Source: an uncultured Burkholderiaceae bacterium
GTDB taxonomy: Bacteria; Pseudomonadota; Gammaproteobacteria; Burkholderiales; Burkholderiaceae
Assembly: GCA_937871985.1 (NCBI GenBank)
Contig: CALMPB010000156.1
Span: forward strand, 1-64,000
Direction: 5' to 3'
DNA: 64,000 bases
The notes below the pieces were generated by a model that ran no database searches, was not told where the DNA came from, and was given only the letters and a program-made list of their open reading frames with translations. Shown here one piece after another: positions 50,203-60,125 of the stretch. Each line of letters begins with the position of its first letter. The stretch's first letter is position 1. The position numbers and the translations under genes were made by a program.

Positions 50203-51242
50203 ACAACACCAAGGCAACCCCGCAAAACAACCCCGCCACCTCCCTGCGCATCGGCGTTGCGGGCGCGGGCGCCATAGGCTGTACGCTGGCGGCCACATTG
50301 GCGCACGCGGGCGAGTCCGTGCACCTGCTGGCGCGCGGCGCCACCCTGCAGGCGGTGCAGGACCACGGCATACAGCTTACCCGGGCCCAGGACACCATCC
50401 ACGCCCCCGTCCACGCCGCGGCCGACGCCCGCGAACTGGGTGAGCAGGACGTCCTGTTCCTGTGCACCAAGGCCCACGACCTGGCGCAACTGCTGCCCGC
50501 CATCAAGCCCATGATAGGCCCCCATACCTGCATCGTCCCGCTCATCAACGGCGTGCCGTGGTGGTATTTCCAGGGTGTGCCCGGGCGCCTGGCCGGGCGT
50601 GTCGTGGAATCGGTGGATCCCGACGGCGCGCTGCTAAGGGCCATTCCTTCCGGGCAGGTCATTGGCGCCGTCGTCTTCATCGCCGCCGAACGCTCGGCGC
50701 CGGGCGCGGTGGTGTCACGCAACCCCATGCTGCTGGTTCTGGGCGAACTGGATCACACCGAAACGCCCAGGCTGCAACGCATTGCCGCCATGCTCAATGC
50801 CGCCGGCCTGCCGGCCCGCATCAGCCCGCGCATACGCGACCCGCTTTGGACCAAGATCATCGCCAACCTCATTTCCAACCCGCTGTCGGTGCTTTCGGGG
50901 GCCACGCTGGAGGCGCTGTTCAGCGACCCTTGCCTGCTGCCCATCGTCCGCAAGCAGTTGAACGAGGCCATGGCGCTTTCCGCCGCCTACGGCGCCCGGA
51001 TGGAATTCGATCCGGCCGCCATCATCGAGCAAGCCGCCGGCATGGGGCCGATACGCACCTCCATGCTGCAAGACGCCACCCTCGGGCATCCTCTGGAACT
51101 CGCCGCCATCGGCGACGCCGTGCTCGAACTGGCCCGCCTGCAGGAAATTCCCATGCCAGTCACGCAAGACATTCTTGCGCTGGTGCACTATCGCGACAAG
51201 GCAGCACGTGCCGCGCAACAACCACACGGAGCAGACAAATGA
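50199..51242 (+). CDS. Ketopantoate reductase-like (ApbA/PanE family) dehydrogenase
   Basis: A 347-residue NADPH-dependent 2-oxoacid reductase. The Rossmann motif is GVAGAGAIGC at 19-28. The family's catalytic Lys lies in RDPLWTKIIANLISNPLSVL, where Asn is also conserved, and LCTKAHDL and LINGVPWW are typical. It lies in a catabolic operon between a GntR regulator and a class II aldolase, overlapping both by ATGA, so it more likely acts on a pathway hydroxy/oxo acid than in pantothenate synthesis (inference). Confidence 0.85.
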   Translation: MNNTKATPQNNPATSLRIGVAGAGAIGCTLAATLAHAGESVHLLARGATLQAVQDHGIQLTRAQDTIHAPVHAAADARELGEQDVLFLCTKAHDLAQLLPAIKPMIGPHTCIVPLINGVPWWYFQGVPGRLAGRVVESVDPDGALLRAIPSGQVIGAVVFIAAERSAPGAVVSRNPMLLVLGELDHTETPRLQRIAAMLNAAGLPARISPRIRDPLWTKIIANLISNPLSVLSGATLEALFSDPCLLPIVRKQLNEAMALSAAYGARMEFDPAAIIEQAAGMGPIRTSMLQDATLGHPLELAAIGDAVLELARLQEIPMPVTQDILALVHYRDKAARAAQQPHGADK

Positions 51243-52027
51243 ACGCATTAGCCACCCCCGAAGCCATACGCACCCCCGTGCTTCGCCCCGCGCACTGTAG
51301 CGAAGAAGAATGGGCGCTGCGCTGCGACTTGGCCGAGTGTTACCACCTGATCGATTACTTCGGCTGGACCGAAGGCATTTTCAACCACATTTCGGCGCGC
51401 CTGCCGGGGCCGACCCATCAATACCTGGTCAACCCCTTCGGCCTGCACTACACCGAAGTCACGCCCGCCAATCTGCTCAAGGTGGATCTGAAAGGCAACA
51501 AGGTGGAACCCACGCCCTATGAAGGCAACCCGGCGGGCTTCGCCCTGCACGGCGCGCTGCACGAAGCGCGCGACGACATCCGCTGCATCATCCACACCCA
51601 CACGACGCCGATCTCGGCCGTGGCCATGAAGCAGGAAGGCTTCGACTACAACAATTTCTATGGCGCCCAGTTGTTCGGCCGGGTGGGCTACCACACCTTC
51701 GAAGGCATTACGCTGTACGACGACGAAAAGCCGCGCATGGTGGCCAGCCTTGGCGACAAGCATATTCTGGTGCTGCGCAACCACGGGATCGCCGTCGCCG
51801 AGGGCAGCATCGCCAAAACCATGTTCCTGCTCTGGACGGCGCAGCGGGCAGCCGAGGTGCAATGCGCCGCGGCGGCCGTGCCGGGCGCCAACACGCCGCT
51901 GCCCGATGCCGTCAAGCAAAAATGCACCGAGCAAACCACCATGCTGATCCGCGAAAGCTCGTTCGCCGACAGGTTTTTTGCGGGGCTGGTGCGCAAGATG
52001 CACGCGGAGCGCGGCCCGAGCTGGTAA
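51239..52027 (+). CDS. Class II aldolase/adducin-family protein
   Basis: A 262-residue zinc-dependent aldolase-fold enzyme. Zinc ligands are H119 and H121 (IIHTHTTPISAVA) and H182 (VLRNHGIAVAEG). The N-terminal phosphate/carboxylate-binding region is GWTEGIFNHISARLPG. It lacks the length of fuculose-phosphate aldolases and fits the general aldolase II/adducin group found in sugar-acid and aromatic-acid pathways. Last gene of the GntR/reductase/aldolase operon and convergent with the second liv system. Confidence 0.88.
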   Translation: MNALATPEAIRTPVLRPAHCSEEEWALRCDLAECYHLIDYFGWTEGIFNHISARLPGPTHQYLVNPFGLHYTEVTPANLLKVDLKGNKVEPTPYEGNPAGFALHGALHEARDDIRCIIHTHTTPISAVAMKQEGFDYNNFYGAQLFGRVGYHTFEGITLYDDEKPRMVASLGDKHILVLRNHGIAVAEGSIAKTMFLLWTAQRAAEVQCAAAAVPGANTPLPDAVKQKCTEQTTMLIRESSFADRFFAGLVRKMHAERGPSW

Positions 52028-52107
52028 GCGGCGAAGGCTGCGGACTGCATTGCGGCGCCCCGGACGCGGGCTTTGAGCAGGCCCGCCCCAAAGCAAGCCG
52101 CCCGCCG

Positions 52108-52830
52108 TCAGCTTTCGGCTTCCGCCTCCAGGCCCAGATAGGCCCGCCTCAAGTGGGGCTGGGCCAGCAGTTCGTCGGGAGTGCCGGTGGCCACGATGCG
52201 GCCCTCTTCGAGCACGGCGGCATTCTGCGCCACCTGCAGCGCCATGGTCACGTTCTGCTCCACCAGCAACACCGCCATGCCTTCGGCGTGGATGTCGCTG
52301 ATTACCTTGAACATATCCAGCACGATGCTGGGCGCCAGGCCCAATGAAGGCTCGTCCAGCAGCAACAAGCGGGGCTGGGCCATCAGCGCGCGGCCGATGG
52401 CCACCATTTGCTGCTGGCCGCCCGACAGCGAGCCGGCGGGATTCTCGAGCTTGGGCACCAGGGCCGGAAACAAGGCGCAGACTTTTTCCAGCGACCGCGC
52501 TCTGGACGCCTTGGCTTTGGCCGTGTAGCTGCCCAGTTCCAGGTTCTCACGCACGCTCATGCCCGTGAACAGGCGGCGCCCTTCGGGCACCAGGGCAATG
52601 CCCCGGTCGCAAAAACGATGCGGGGCCAGCTTGGTGATGTCTTCGCCGTCCAACACCAGCTTGCCGGCGCTGACCCGGTTCAGGCCGGCAATGGCGTTGA
52701 TGAGCGTGGTCTTGCCGGCGCTGTTGGGGCCCACCACGCACAGCAGCTCGCCCGCGCCGACGTTCAGCGATACGTCCCACAAGGCCGTGGCGGCGCCATA
52801 GGCGACACGAATAGTCTGGATTTCAAGCAT
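52108..52830 (-). CDS. livF: Branched-chain-type ABC ATPase LivF (second system)
   Basis: A 240-residue ATPase with Walker A GPNSAGKTT near 35, signature LSGGQQQM, Walker B LLLLDEPSLGLAP and the LVEQNVTMALQVAQ helix of LivF proteins. The Walker A has Ser in place of the usual Gly (PNSAGKTT), a tolerated variant. Its start lies 8 bases inside the LivM-LivG fusion gene. Last gene of this transporter operon. Confidence 0.92.
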   Translation of the reverse strand: MLEIQTIRVAYGAATALWDVSLNVGAGELLCVVGPNSAGKTTLINAIAGLNRVSAGKLVLDGEDITKLAPHRFCDRGIALVPEGRRLFTGMSVRENLELGSYTAKAKASRARSLEKVCALFPALVPKLENPAGSLSGGQQQMVAIGRALMAQPRLLLLDEPSLGLAPSIVLDMFKVISDIHAEGMAVLLVEQNVTMALQVAQNAAVLEEGRIVATGTPDELLAQPHLRRAYLGLEAEAES

Positions 52831-54682
52831 AGGCGCGGGCTCCGTCGGGCTCGTGGGGTTGCGGCGGCGATTCGGCGGGCTTGCCCAGGTACGTCGCCAC
52901 CACGTCGGGGCGGGCCATGACCTCGGCGGGCAGGCCCTGGGCCAGCACCTCGCCCTGGTTGAACACCACGATGCGGTCGCACAAGGCCATGACGGCCCGC
53001 ATGACGTGCTCGACGAACAGAATGGTGGTGCCCTGCGCGCGGATGCGCTGGATAAGCGCGACGGCTTCGTCGATTTCGGAAGGCGTCAGCCCCGACAGCA
53101 CCTCGTCCAGCATCAGCAATTGAGGATGGGCCGCCAGGGCCCGGGCAAACTCGAGAAACTTGCGTTGATGCAGATTGAGGTCTTCGGGCACGGCAAAGGC
53201 GCGGTCGGCAAGCCCGGTAAACTCCAGCCAATGCCAGGCCTCGAACTCGGCCCGGCGGCGCTCAAGCTGATGGGCGCCGAACATGGCGGGCAAGGCCACG
53301 TTTTCCAGCACGGTAAGGTGGGCGAACGGGCGCGGTATTTGATAGGTGCGGGCAATGCCGCAACCCGCGATGCGGTGCGCGCCGATGCCCGATATTTTCT
53401 TGCCGTCGAAGGTCATACTGCCCGACGTAAGCGGGAAATGGCCGCTGACGACGTTGATGAACGTGGATTTGCCTGAACCATTGGGCCCAAGCAGGCCCAG
53501 GATTTCGCCGCGCCGCACGTCCAGATCGACCCCGCGCAAGGCCTGCACGCCCTGAAACGACTTGCTGACGCCGCGGGCCGACAGCAGGATGTCGCCCGAG
53601 GCGGCCGGAACGCCGCCTTCCGCCTGCGAACCAGCCTTGCCGGACGGGCCTTGCGCCTGTCCTGCGGATAGAGAAGGCGAAGCGCCCGCGGCCGGCGAGG
53701 CCTGGCCGAATCGCGCTGCGTCAGCCGCCGCGGGCCCGGCGGCCGGCTTGCGGGCGAAGCGCTTCAACAAGCCGCCCAGTATGCCTTCGGGCATGAACAA
53801 GATGACGACGATCAGGATGACGCCCATGGCCACCTTGCCCAGCACGGCGCTGTCGCCCGAGGTAAAGCTGTACAGCAGGATGGTGATGGCGGTTGCGCCC
53901 ACGGCGGGGCCGGCCCAGTGGCGGGTGCCGCCCAGCACGCTCATCAAAATGACGGTCAAGGGCAGCAGTACGGTAAAGATGTCGCCGGTGGTGACATACG
54001 AGACGAACAGCGCGTGAATGCCGCCCACGCCGCCCGCCAGGGCGCACGACAAGGCAAACGCCGCCACCTTGTAGGCAAAGGTGGGCACGCCCATGACCTC
54101 GGCCACGTCTTCGTCGTCGTGGATGGCGAACAGCCCCGTGCCGAAGCGCGCATGGTAAATGAGCAAGGCAATGATCACGGTCAGAAACGCCGCGCCCAGC
54201 GCCAGGTAATAGAACGTGGCCGAGGGGGACGGCCCGATGCTGGGCACGGGCACGGCGCTAAGGTAGACGCCGGGGCCGCCGTCGATGGACGTGTTCAGCA
54301 CGATGGTCGCCACCACGAACGTGGCGGCCAGCGTCAATAATGCGAACAGTTCGCCACGCACCGCCTTGACGCGGAACGAGATGACGCCCAGCACCACGCC
54401 GAACAGCGCCGCCATGGCCGCCGCAACCGGCAGCGTCCATAGAAAGGGAATGTCGAACTGGCTGGTGAGCACCGCCGTCGTATAGATGCCGATGCCGAAG
54501 AAAGCGCCATGGCCGAACGAAAAATAGCCCGAATAGCCCGACAGCAAATTCCATGACGTGGCCAGCGCTATCCAGTGGAACACCAGGTACAGCAGCGACT
54601 GGTAAAAAGCGGGAAGGCCAAGATAGGGAATGACGCCAAGCCCCAGCGTCAGGACGACGACCAACAACAAGGATTTCTTCAT
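52823..54682 (-). CDS. Fused LivM permease-LivG ATPase
   Basis: One 619-residue chain. Residues ~1-305 are a LivM permease (LLSGYSGYFSFGHGAFFGIG, VLLPLTVILMSVLGGTRHWA). A Pro/Ala/Gly/Ser-rich linker of about 50 residues follows (ARKPAAGPAAADAARFG and on). Residues ~365-619 are a LivG ATPase with Walker A GPNGSGKST, LNLHQRKFLEFARAL replacing LSGGQ and Walker B LLMLDEVLSGLTP. Walker B is followed by Val where most ATPases have Pro. The start overlaps livH by ATGA. The fusion differs from the LivH-LivM fusion of the first system. Confidence 0.9.
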   Translation of the reverse strand: MKKSLLLVVVLTLGLGVIPYLGLPAFYQSLLYLVFHWIALATSWNLLSGYSGYFSFGHGAFFGIGIYTTAVLTSQFDIPFLWTLPVAAAMAALFGVVLGVISFRVKAVRGELFALLTLAATFVVATIVLNTSIDGGPGVYLSAVPVPSIGPSPSATFYYLALGAAFLTVIIALLIYHARFGTGLFAIHDDEDVAEVMGVPTFAYKVAAFALSCALAGGVGGIHALFVSYVTTGDIFTVLLPLTVILMSVLGGTRHWAGPAVGATAITILLYSFTSGDSAVLGKVAMGVILIVVILFMPEGILGGLLKRFARKPAAGPAAADAARFGQASPAAGASPSLSAGQAQGPSGKAGSQAEGGVPAASGDILLSARGVSKSFQGVQALRGVDLDVRRGEILGLLGPNGSGKSTFINVVSGHFPLTSGSMTFDGKKISGIGAHRIAGCGIARTYQIPRPFAHLTVLENVALPAMFGAHQLERRRAEFEAWHWLEFTGLADRAFAVPEDLNLHQRKFLEFARALAAHPQLLMLDEVLSGLTPSEIDEAVALIQRIRAQGTTILFVEHVMRAVMALCDRIVVFNQGEVLAQGLPAEVMARPDVVATYLGKPAESPPQPHEPDGARAYA

Positions 54683-55542
54683 GCCTGGATTCTCTCGGGT
54701 CGGGCAAGCAATACGATGATGAGCAGCGAGAAGGAAACCAGCGGCGCCCAGGAGGGCGAGGCGACCGCCATGGTAATGGCTTCGCTGATGCCGATGACGA
54801 AGCCCGCCACGATGGGCCCCATGGGCCGCCCAAGACCGCCCAGCATGACGCAGGCAAACACCACCCCTATCCAGCTGTAGATCTGGGAGGGCGCCAGCGT
54901 ATAGCTCAAGGCTATGCAGACGCCGGCAATGCCCGCCAGCGAAGCGTTGATCCCCGAAAGCAGCAGGCCCAGGGCCTGCTGGTTGATGCCGAAGGCCGCG
55001 GCAATGGGGGCGTCTTCGGCGGCGGCGCGGATTGCCTTGCCGATATCCGAACGGCGCAGCACCTGCCAGGCGATCAGTGAAATGCCCAGCCCCAGGCCCA
55101 GGGTGATGAGTTCGGGCACAGGCAGGTAGACCGTGGCGATCTGCAGCTTGTGTTCGGCATACGTGGATTCGAGGCGCCGGTAATCGGCGGTCCAGATCCA
55201 TTGCAGCATGGCCTCGATGATGATGGTCAGGCCGAACGTAACCAGCAGGGAATTGAAAGGGGTGACCTTGAAGCGCGCCAGCACCCAATGCACGGCCAGG
55301 CCCACGACGAAGAACGCGGGAATGATCATGAGCAGCGTCAACAGGGGGTCGACGCCCCCGGAGGTTGAAAACTGATAGGTGAGATACGCGCCCAGGAAGG
55401 CCAGGGCGAAGTGCGCCAGGTTGATTTGGCGCAGCATGCCCCAGGACAAACTCAAGCCAAGCCCCAACAACCCGTACAACGCCCCCGTGAATATGCCTGC
55501 CAGAATGGACTGCGCCAGCAGTGTAGAGCTTGGAAGATTCAT
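54679..55542 (-). CDS. livH: Branched-chain-type ABC permease LivH (second system)
   Basis: A 287-residue permease with LivH hallmarks: GLGLSLSWGMLRQINLAHFA at the start, then RAAAEDAPIAAAFGINQQAL and FACVMLGGLGRPMGPIVAGF. It overlaps the LivM-LivG gene by 4 bases and starts 12 bases after the receptor gene stop, so the operon order is receptor, livH, livM-G, livF. Confidence 0.92.
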   Translation of the reverse strand: MNLPSSTLLAQSILAGIFTGALYGLLGLGLSLSWGMLRQINLAHFALAFLGAYLTYQFSTSGGVDPLLTLLMIIPAFFVVGLAVHWVLARFKVTPFNSLLVTFGLTIIIEAMLQWIWTADYRRLESTYAEHKLQIATVYLPVPELITLGLGLGISLIAWQVLRRSDIGKAIRAAAEDAPIAAAFGINQQALGLLLSGINASLAGIAGVCIALSYTLAPSQIYSWIGVVFACVMLGGLGRPMGPIVAGFVIGISEAITMAVASPSWAPLVSFSLLIIVLLARPERIQA

Positions 55543-55554
55543 TGAGTCACACGC

Positions 55555-56763
55555 TTAGGAAACCCGTATCTTTGCACCCGGCGCGGCCCAGTCGGTGGGC
55601 CATACGACCAGCCATTTGCCATCCTGCACCTGCTTGACGCGGCTGAGATCGTCGCCGAAATTGCCGGGCCCGTTGAAACGCAGCTTGCCCTGGATGGTGT
55701 CGACCTTGTTGGCCCTTAGCCAGTCGGACAGCTTTTTATCGTCCAGCGACTTGTTGGCGGTGACGGCCGCTTCAATGATTTGCCATGCCGAGAACGACAC
55801 CGCCGCCTGGGTATCGACCGCCGTATCGGGCAGATTGGCTTTTGCCGCGCGCTCGGCGAAGGTCTTGACGAACTTGGCGGCGACGGGATTGTCGGTGAAA
55901 GGCGGATGGGACTCGAAAATGGTGACCGACAGAGCGTTGTTGGCTTCGGGGACTTTAAGCATGGGCCCTGGCGCCGGGTATTGATAAAACTGATTGCGCG
56001 GCACGTAATCGATTTTTTTCATGGCGTCGATGAGCTGGTTGCCCTCGAGTCCCAGGGCGCCTACCCACAGCAGGTCGGGGTTGGCCTCTTTGATGCGTCC
56101 GGCGATGGGGCCGAAATCGCGATTGCCGAAATCCCACTCCAGGAAAAGGACTTCCTTGATGCCGCGTTTTTTGAAGACATCGCGCGCGCCCACCGAAACG
56201 AAATGCACGGACGGGAACTTGCTGGTGACGATGGCTACGGTCTTGGGCAATTGCGACGACGACGCCAGCGCGTCGATGACCAGGTTCGGGTTGGAGATTT
56301 CGGGGGTGGTGCCTAAAGACCACGCGGGAAACTGCCGATCGTACTTGGCCAGCTTGGGAATGCCGAACGTATGATGCACCAGCATTTTTTCATAGCGCTG
56401 CGCCACGCCCATGGCCGAAAGAATATTGCCGGTGGCATAAGGGCCGATAAGCAGATCGACCTTGTCGGAGGTAATGAGCTGCTCGTACAAAGTGCGGGCA
56501 ACGTCGGGCCTGGATTGGTCGTCTTTCAGAACCCATTCGACCGGCCGCCCCAGCAAGCCGCCACGCTGGTTGAGGTCGTCAAGATAGATCTCGCCCGTAA
56601 GCTTGTGAACCAGCGCCGTGGCCGCCAGAGGGCCGGTGAGGGCCAGCGTGCCGCCTATGCGGATGGGTTCGCCTTTTGGTTGAGCAAACGCGGTGCGCTG
56701 CGCCAGCGCCCCCGCTCCCGCCGCGCCCATCGCGGCCAGAAATACCCGTCGATCGATTGTCAT
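55555..56763 (-). CDS. ABC receptor, LivK/amide-urea type (second system)
   Basis: A 402-residue periplasmic type I binding protein. The N-terminus reads MTIDRRVFLAAMGAAGAGAL, a twin-arginine-like signal, with cleavage expected near AFA-QP. The mature start IRIGGTLALTGPLAATALVH is the family pattern. It heads the second liv operon. Ligand unknown. Confidence 0.88.
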   Translation of the reverse strand: MTIDRRVFLAAMGAAGAGALAQRTAFAQPKGEPIRIGGTLALTGPLAATALVHKLTGEIYLDDLNQRGGLLGRPVEWVLKDDQSRPDVARTLYEQLITSDKVDLLIGPYATGNILSAMGVAQRYEKMLVHHTFGIPKLAKYDRQFPAWSLGTTPEISNPNLVIDALASSSQLPKTVAIVTSKFPSVHFVSVGARDVFKKRGIKEVLFLEWDFGNRDFGPIAGRIKEANPDLLWVGALGLEGNQLIDAMKKIDYVPRNQFYQYPAPGPMLKVPEANNALSVTIFESHPPFTDNPVAAKFVKTFAERAAKANLPDTAVDTQAAVSFSAWQIIEAAVTANKSLDDKKLSDWLRANKVDTIQGKLRFNGPGNFGDDLSRVKQVQDGKWLVVWPTDWAAPGAKIRVS

Positions 56764-57254
56764 GAAATGTCCTTGGCTTTTTTTAGAGTCTGAATCGAAG
56801 AATCAGGCGACAAAACCCACACCGCATATCATCGCCAAAACAAAACCAGGACGCGCGAAGCGCCCAGGCAAAACCCGCAACTGCTTTATAGTGATAGCTG
56901 TACCCGGAATCGAACAGTGAACGCCAACCAGAAAGTGCCCTAGTCCCCCTTTCAAGGCTCTGGTACGGCCAATGACGCAATGCACGCAACGGCCAGACGA
57001 GAGCTGAAAATATTATTTATTCTGCAGCCCGAACGGCCCGGATGAACAACCGCCGCATGCTGAAATTGCAGGCGGCCCGCAACGTGCCGTGTGCTGAATG
57101 TACTTGGTTTCGACTGATTATATATATTCGATCAAAAAATAGAATCAGGGTTTCTACGCGGGGCGATCAGCCTTCGAAACACCTGGCATACACTATCGAA
57201 TCCTGATCGGAAAATCCACCTAAACGCAACCAAACCAGGCCTTTCCAGCACGTC
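56764..57254. other. 491-base divergent intergenic region
   Basis: Nothing codes convincingly here. The AT-rich block at 57010-57145 includes TATAAT read on the minus strand (57117-57122), a possible -10 for the receptor operon with a poor -35. A T-arm-like fragment at 56900-56915 is not part of a tRNA. The promoter of the P-loop gene should lie near 57150-57250 but is not evident. Confidence 0.4.
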
Positions 57255-57833
57255 ATGAGCACCGCCGACGCTTTCTTTATTCTTGGCCACGCCGGTACCG
57301 GCAAATCATTCATAACCAGCCGTTTTATCGAACGGCAGAAGCAGCAAGGGCGAGCCTGGTGCCTGCTGGACAAGGACGTGGTCAGCGAAAACTGGTCGGG
57401 GCCGCTGCTGCAGGCCCTGGGCCAAGACCCCGCCGACCGGGACAGCCCGTTTTTCAAAGAAAACGTGCGGGATCTGCAATACGCGAGCACGCTGCGCATC
57501 GCCATGGATCAACTGGCGCTCGGGCTGGACACCGTGCTGCCCGGCCCATGGAGCCGCGAGCTGGCCTCCGGCGCCCTGTTCTCGGCGCGCGCCCTGGGCC
57601 TGCCCGAGGGAACCCGGCTGCGCCATGTCTGGCTCGACCTGCCGCTGGGCATTCGCAAAGAGCGCATCATCAAGCGGGCCGACCCCCGCGACCAATGGAA
57701 GCTGGACAACTGGGACGCCTACGCCGCCGCCCTGAAACGCCCCGCCGCGGTAGTCAGCGGCCAGGTGCCCGTTCTGGACTCCAGCCTTCCCATTGCCGAG
57801 CAGCTCGCCATACTGGACGCGCTGATCGTTTAA
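57255..57833 (+). CDS. P-loop ATPase/kinase-like protein
   Basis: A 192-residue soluble protein. The Walker A motif GHAGTGKS is at 11-18 and a gluconate-kinase/zeta-like layout follows: CLLDKDVVSENWSG, then VLPGPWSRELASGALFSARA and a lid-like basic stretch LGIRKERIIKRADPRDQWKL. Such proteins phosphorylate small metabolites, but the substrate is not known. It ends 41 bases before frmR; the frmR promoter starts within its last codons, so the downstream genes have their own control. Confidence 0.75.
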   Translation: MSTADAFFILGHAGTGKSFITSRFIERQKQQGRAWCLLDKDVVSENWSGPLLQALGQDPADRDSPFFKENVRDLQYASTLRIAMDQLALGLDTVLPGPWSRELASGALFSARALGLPEGTRLRHVWLDLPLGIRKERIIKRADPRDQWKLDNWDAYAAALKRPAAVVSGQVPVLDSSLPIAEQLAILDALIV

Positions 57834-57858
57834 CTCTTATACTGTACCCCAGTATATT
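57830..57858 (+). promoter_or_regulatory. frmR promoter with embedded FrmR operator
   Basis: TTAACT (57830-57835) and TATATT (57853-57858) are spaced by 17 bases. Between and overlapping them is the inverted repeat TATACTG-TACCC-CAGTATA (57838-57856). The position in the promoter spacer and the C-run in the centre are as expected for an FrmR/CsoR-family site, so formaldehyde-responsive repression is likely. Confidence 0.65.
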
Positions 57859-57874
57859 ATTGGGATCGATTGCC

Positions 57875-58150
57875 ATGCCGCATTCACCGCAGGAAAAAAA
57901 ACGCGTCCTGGCACGTGTGCGCCGCATCAGCGGCCAGTGCGGCGCGCTGGAGCGCGCGCTGGAAGCCGGCGCCGACTGCGCGCCGGTGCTGCAGCAAATC
58001 GCCGCCATCCGCGGCGCGGTCAACGGCCTCATGTCGGAAGTCATGGAAGCGCACATCCGCGAAGAATTCGGCCCCGCCACCATCTCCGATACCCAACGCG
58101 CCGAACGCGTCAGCGAACTGGCCGGCCTTGTGCGCTCGTACCTGAAGTAA
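57875..58150 (+). CDS. frmR: Formaldehyde-sensing repressor FrmR
   Basis: A 91-residue all-helical repressor of the CsoR/RcnR/FrmR family. The formaldehyde-reactive C35 and the conserved H60 are both in place (GADCAPVL, VMEAHIRE), as is the N-terminal Pro2 that is bridged to the Cys in the E. coli protein. Missing extra metal ligands argue against a nickel or copper sensor. It heads the frmR-frmA-gfa unit and sits directly downstream of its own operator. Confidence 0.92.
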   Translation: MPHSPQEKKRVLARVRRISGQCGALERALEAGADCAPVLQQIAAIRGAVNGLMSEVMEAHIREEFGPATISDTQRAERVSELAGLVRSYLK

Positions 58151-59347
<1,197 letters not shown>

Positions 59348-59372
59348 TCAATTAAAAGCTTCCACAAGGAAG

Positions 59373-59402
59373 GACGGCGGCGCGGAGATCCGCGCCGCCG
59401 TC
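59373..59402 (+). other. Stable intercistronic hairpin between frmA and gfa
   Basis: A perfect 13-bp GC-rich stem (GACGGCGGCGCGG with its complement) closes on AGAT. No U-run follows, so it probably protects the frmA message or trims readthrough rather than ending transcription. Confidence 0.5.
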
Positions 59403-59429
59403 TCAACAGCCAATCAATCGGAGACTATC

Positions 59430-60005
59430 ATGAGTGCAGTGTCGATTCATCCCTCGGTGGACAACGGCATCAAGCCGGCCGCCGCCAACTTCGCCGGCGG
59501 CACGCTGCAGTGCCATTGCGCGACGAACAAGGTCGAAGTGAAAGTGGCGGCGCAAACCGCCCACAACCACGCATGCGGCTGCAGCAAATGCTGGAAGCCC
59601 AAGGGCGCCATTTTCTCGGTCGTTGCCGTGGTGTCGCGCGACAAGGTCAGCGTCGCCGCCAATGCCGACAAGCTCAAGATCGTCGACGAAAGCGCCACGA
59701 TCCAGCGCCATGCCTGCAAGGACTGCGGCGTGCACCTGTTCGGCCGCATCGAGAACAAAGACCATCCCTTCTACGGGCTGGACTTCGTCCACACCGAGCT
59801 GTCGCCTCAGGAAGGCTGGTCGGCGCCCACCTTCGCCGCCTTCGTGTCCTCCATCATTGAAAGCGGCACGCCGCCTTCGCAAATGGACGGCATTCGCGCC
59901 CGCCTGCGCGAAATCTCGCTGGAGCCCTACGACTGCCTCTCGCCTCCGTTGATGGATGCCATCTCCACCCACGTGGCCAAGGCCAAAGGCACGCTGCACG
60001 CCTGA
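59430..60005 (+). CDS. gfa: S-(hydroxymethyl)glutathione synthase, Gfa family
   Basis: A 191-residue zinc protein that binds glutathione and was described as speeding its reaction with formaldehyde. The cysteine pairs are C28/C30 (LQCHCATN), C49/C51/C54 (HACGCSKCW) and C96/C99 (HACKDCGVH), matching the Gfa two-zinc site. The C-terminal half ([20 protein letters not shown]) is also family-like. It lies 82 bases after frmA on the same strand and is followed by a strong terminator. Confidence 0.95.
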   Translation: MSAVSIHPSVDNGIKPAAANFAGGTLQCHCATNKVEVKVAAQTAHNHACGCSKCWKPKGAIFSVVAVVSRDKVSVAANADKLKIVDESATIQRHACKDCGVHLFGRIENKDHPFYGLDFVHTELSPQEGWSAPTFAAFVSSIIESGTPPSQMDGIRARLREISLEPYDCLSPPLMDAISTHVAKAKGTLHA

Positions 60006-60071
60006 TCGCGCGGCAACCTGCTCAAGCATCCGGGCTGCGCCCGGCCGCCCTCCGGCCTTACCGCAACTATC

Positions 60072-60112
60072 AAAAAGCTCCGCCCAATTGCCACTGGGCG
60101 GAGCTTTTTTTT
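60072..60112. terminator. Strong bidirectional intrinsic terminator
   Basis: Stem AAGCTCCGCCCA/TGGGCGGAGCTT (extended by A/T pairs) with an 8-base loop, followed by eight T on the plus strand and preceded by five A. It ends the frm/gfa transcript and can serve the convergent receptor gene. Confidence 0.9.
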
Positions 60113-60125
60113 ACTCGGCATCGAT

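Noticed and set aside
52823..55288. Apparent 821-codon frame extending the LivM-LivG fusion into livH
   Set aside because: The extension is an out-of-frame reading of livH; the real start at 54682 overlaps the livH stop by 4 bases.
56900..56915. tRNA T-arm-like sequence (GTTCGATTCCGGGTAC on the minus strand)
   Set aside because: The flanking bases cannot form the T stem and there is no acceptor, D or anticodon arm; chance or at most a remnant.
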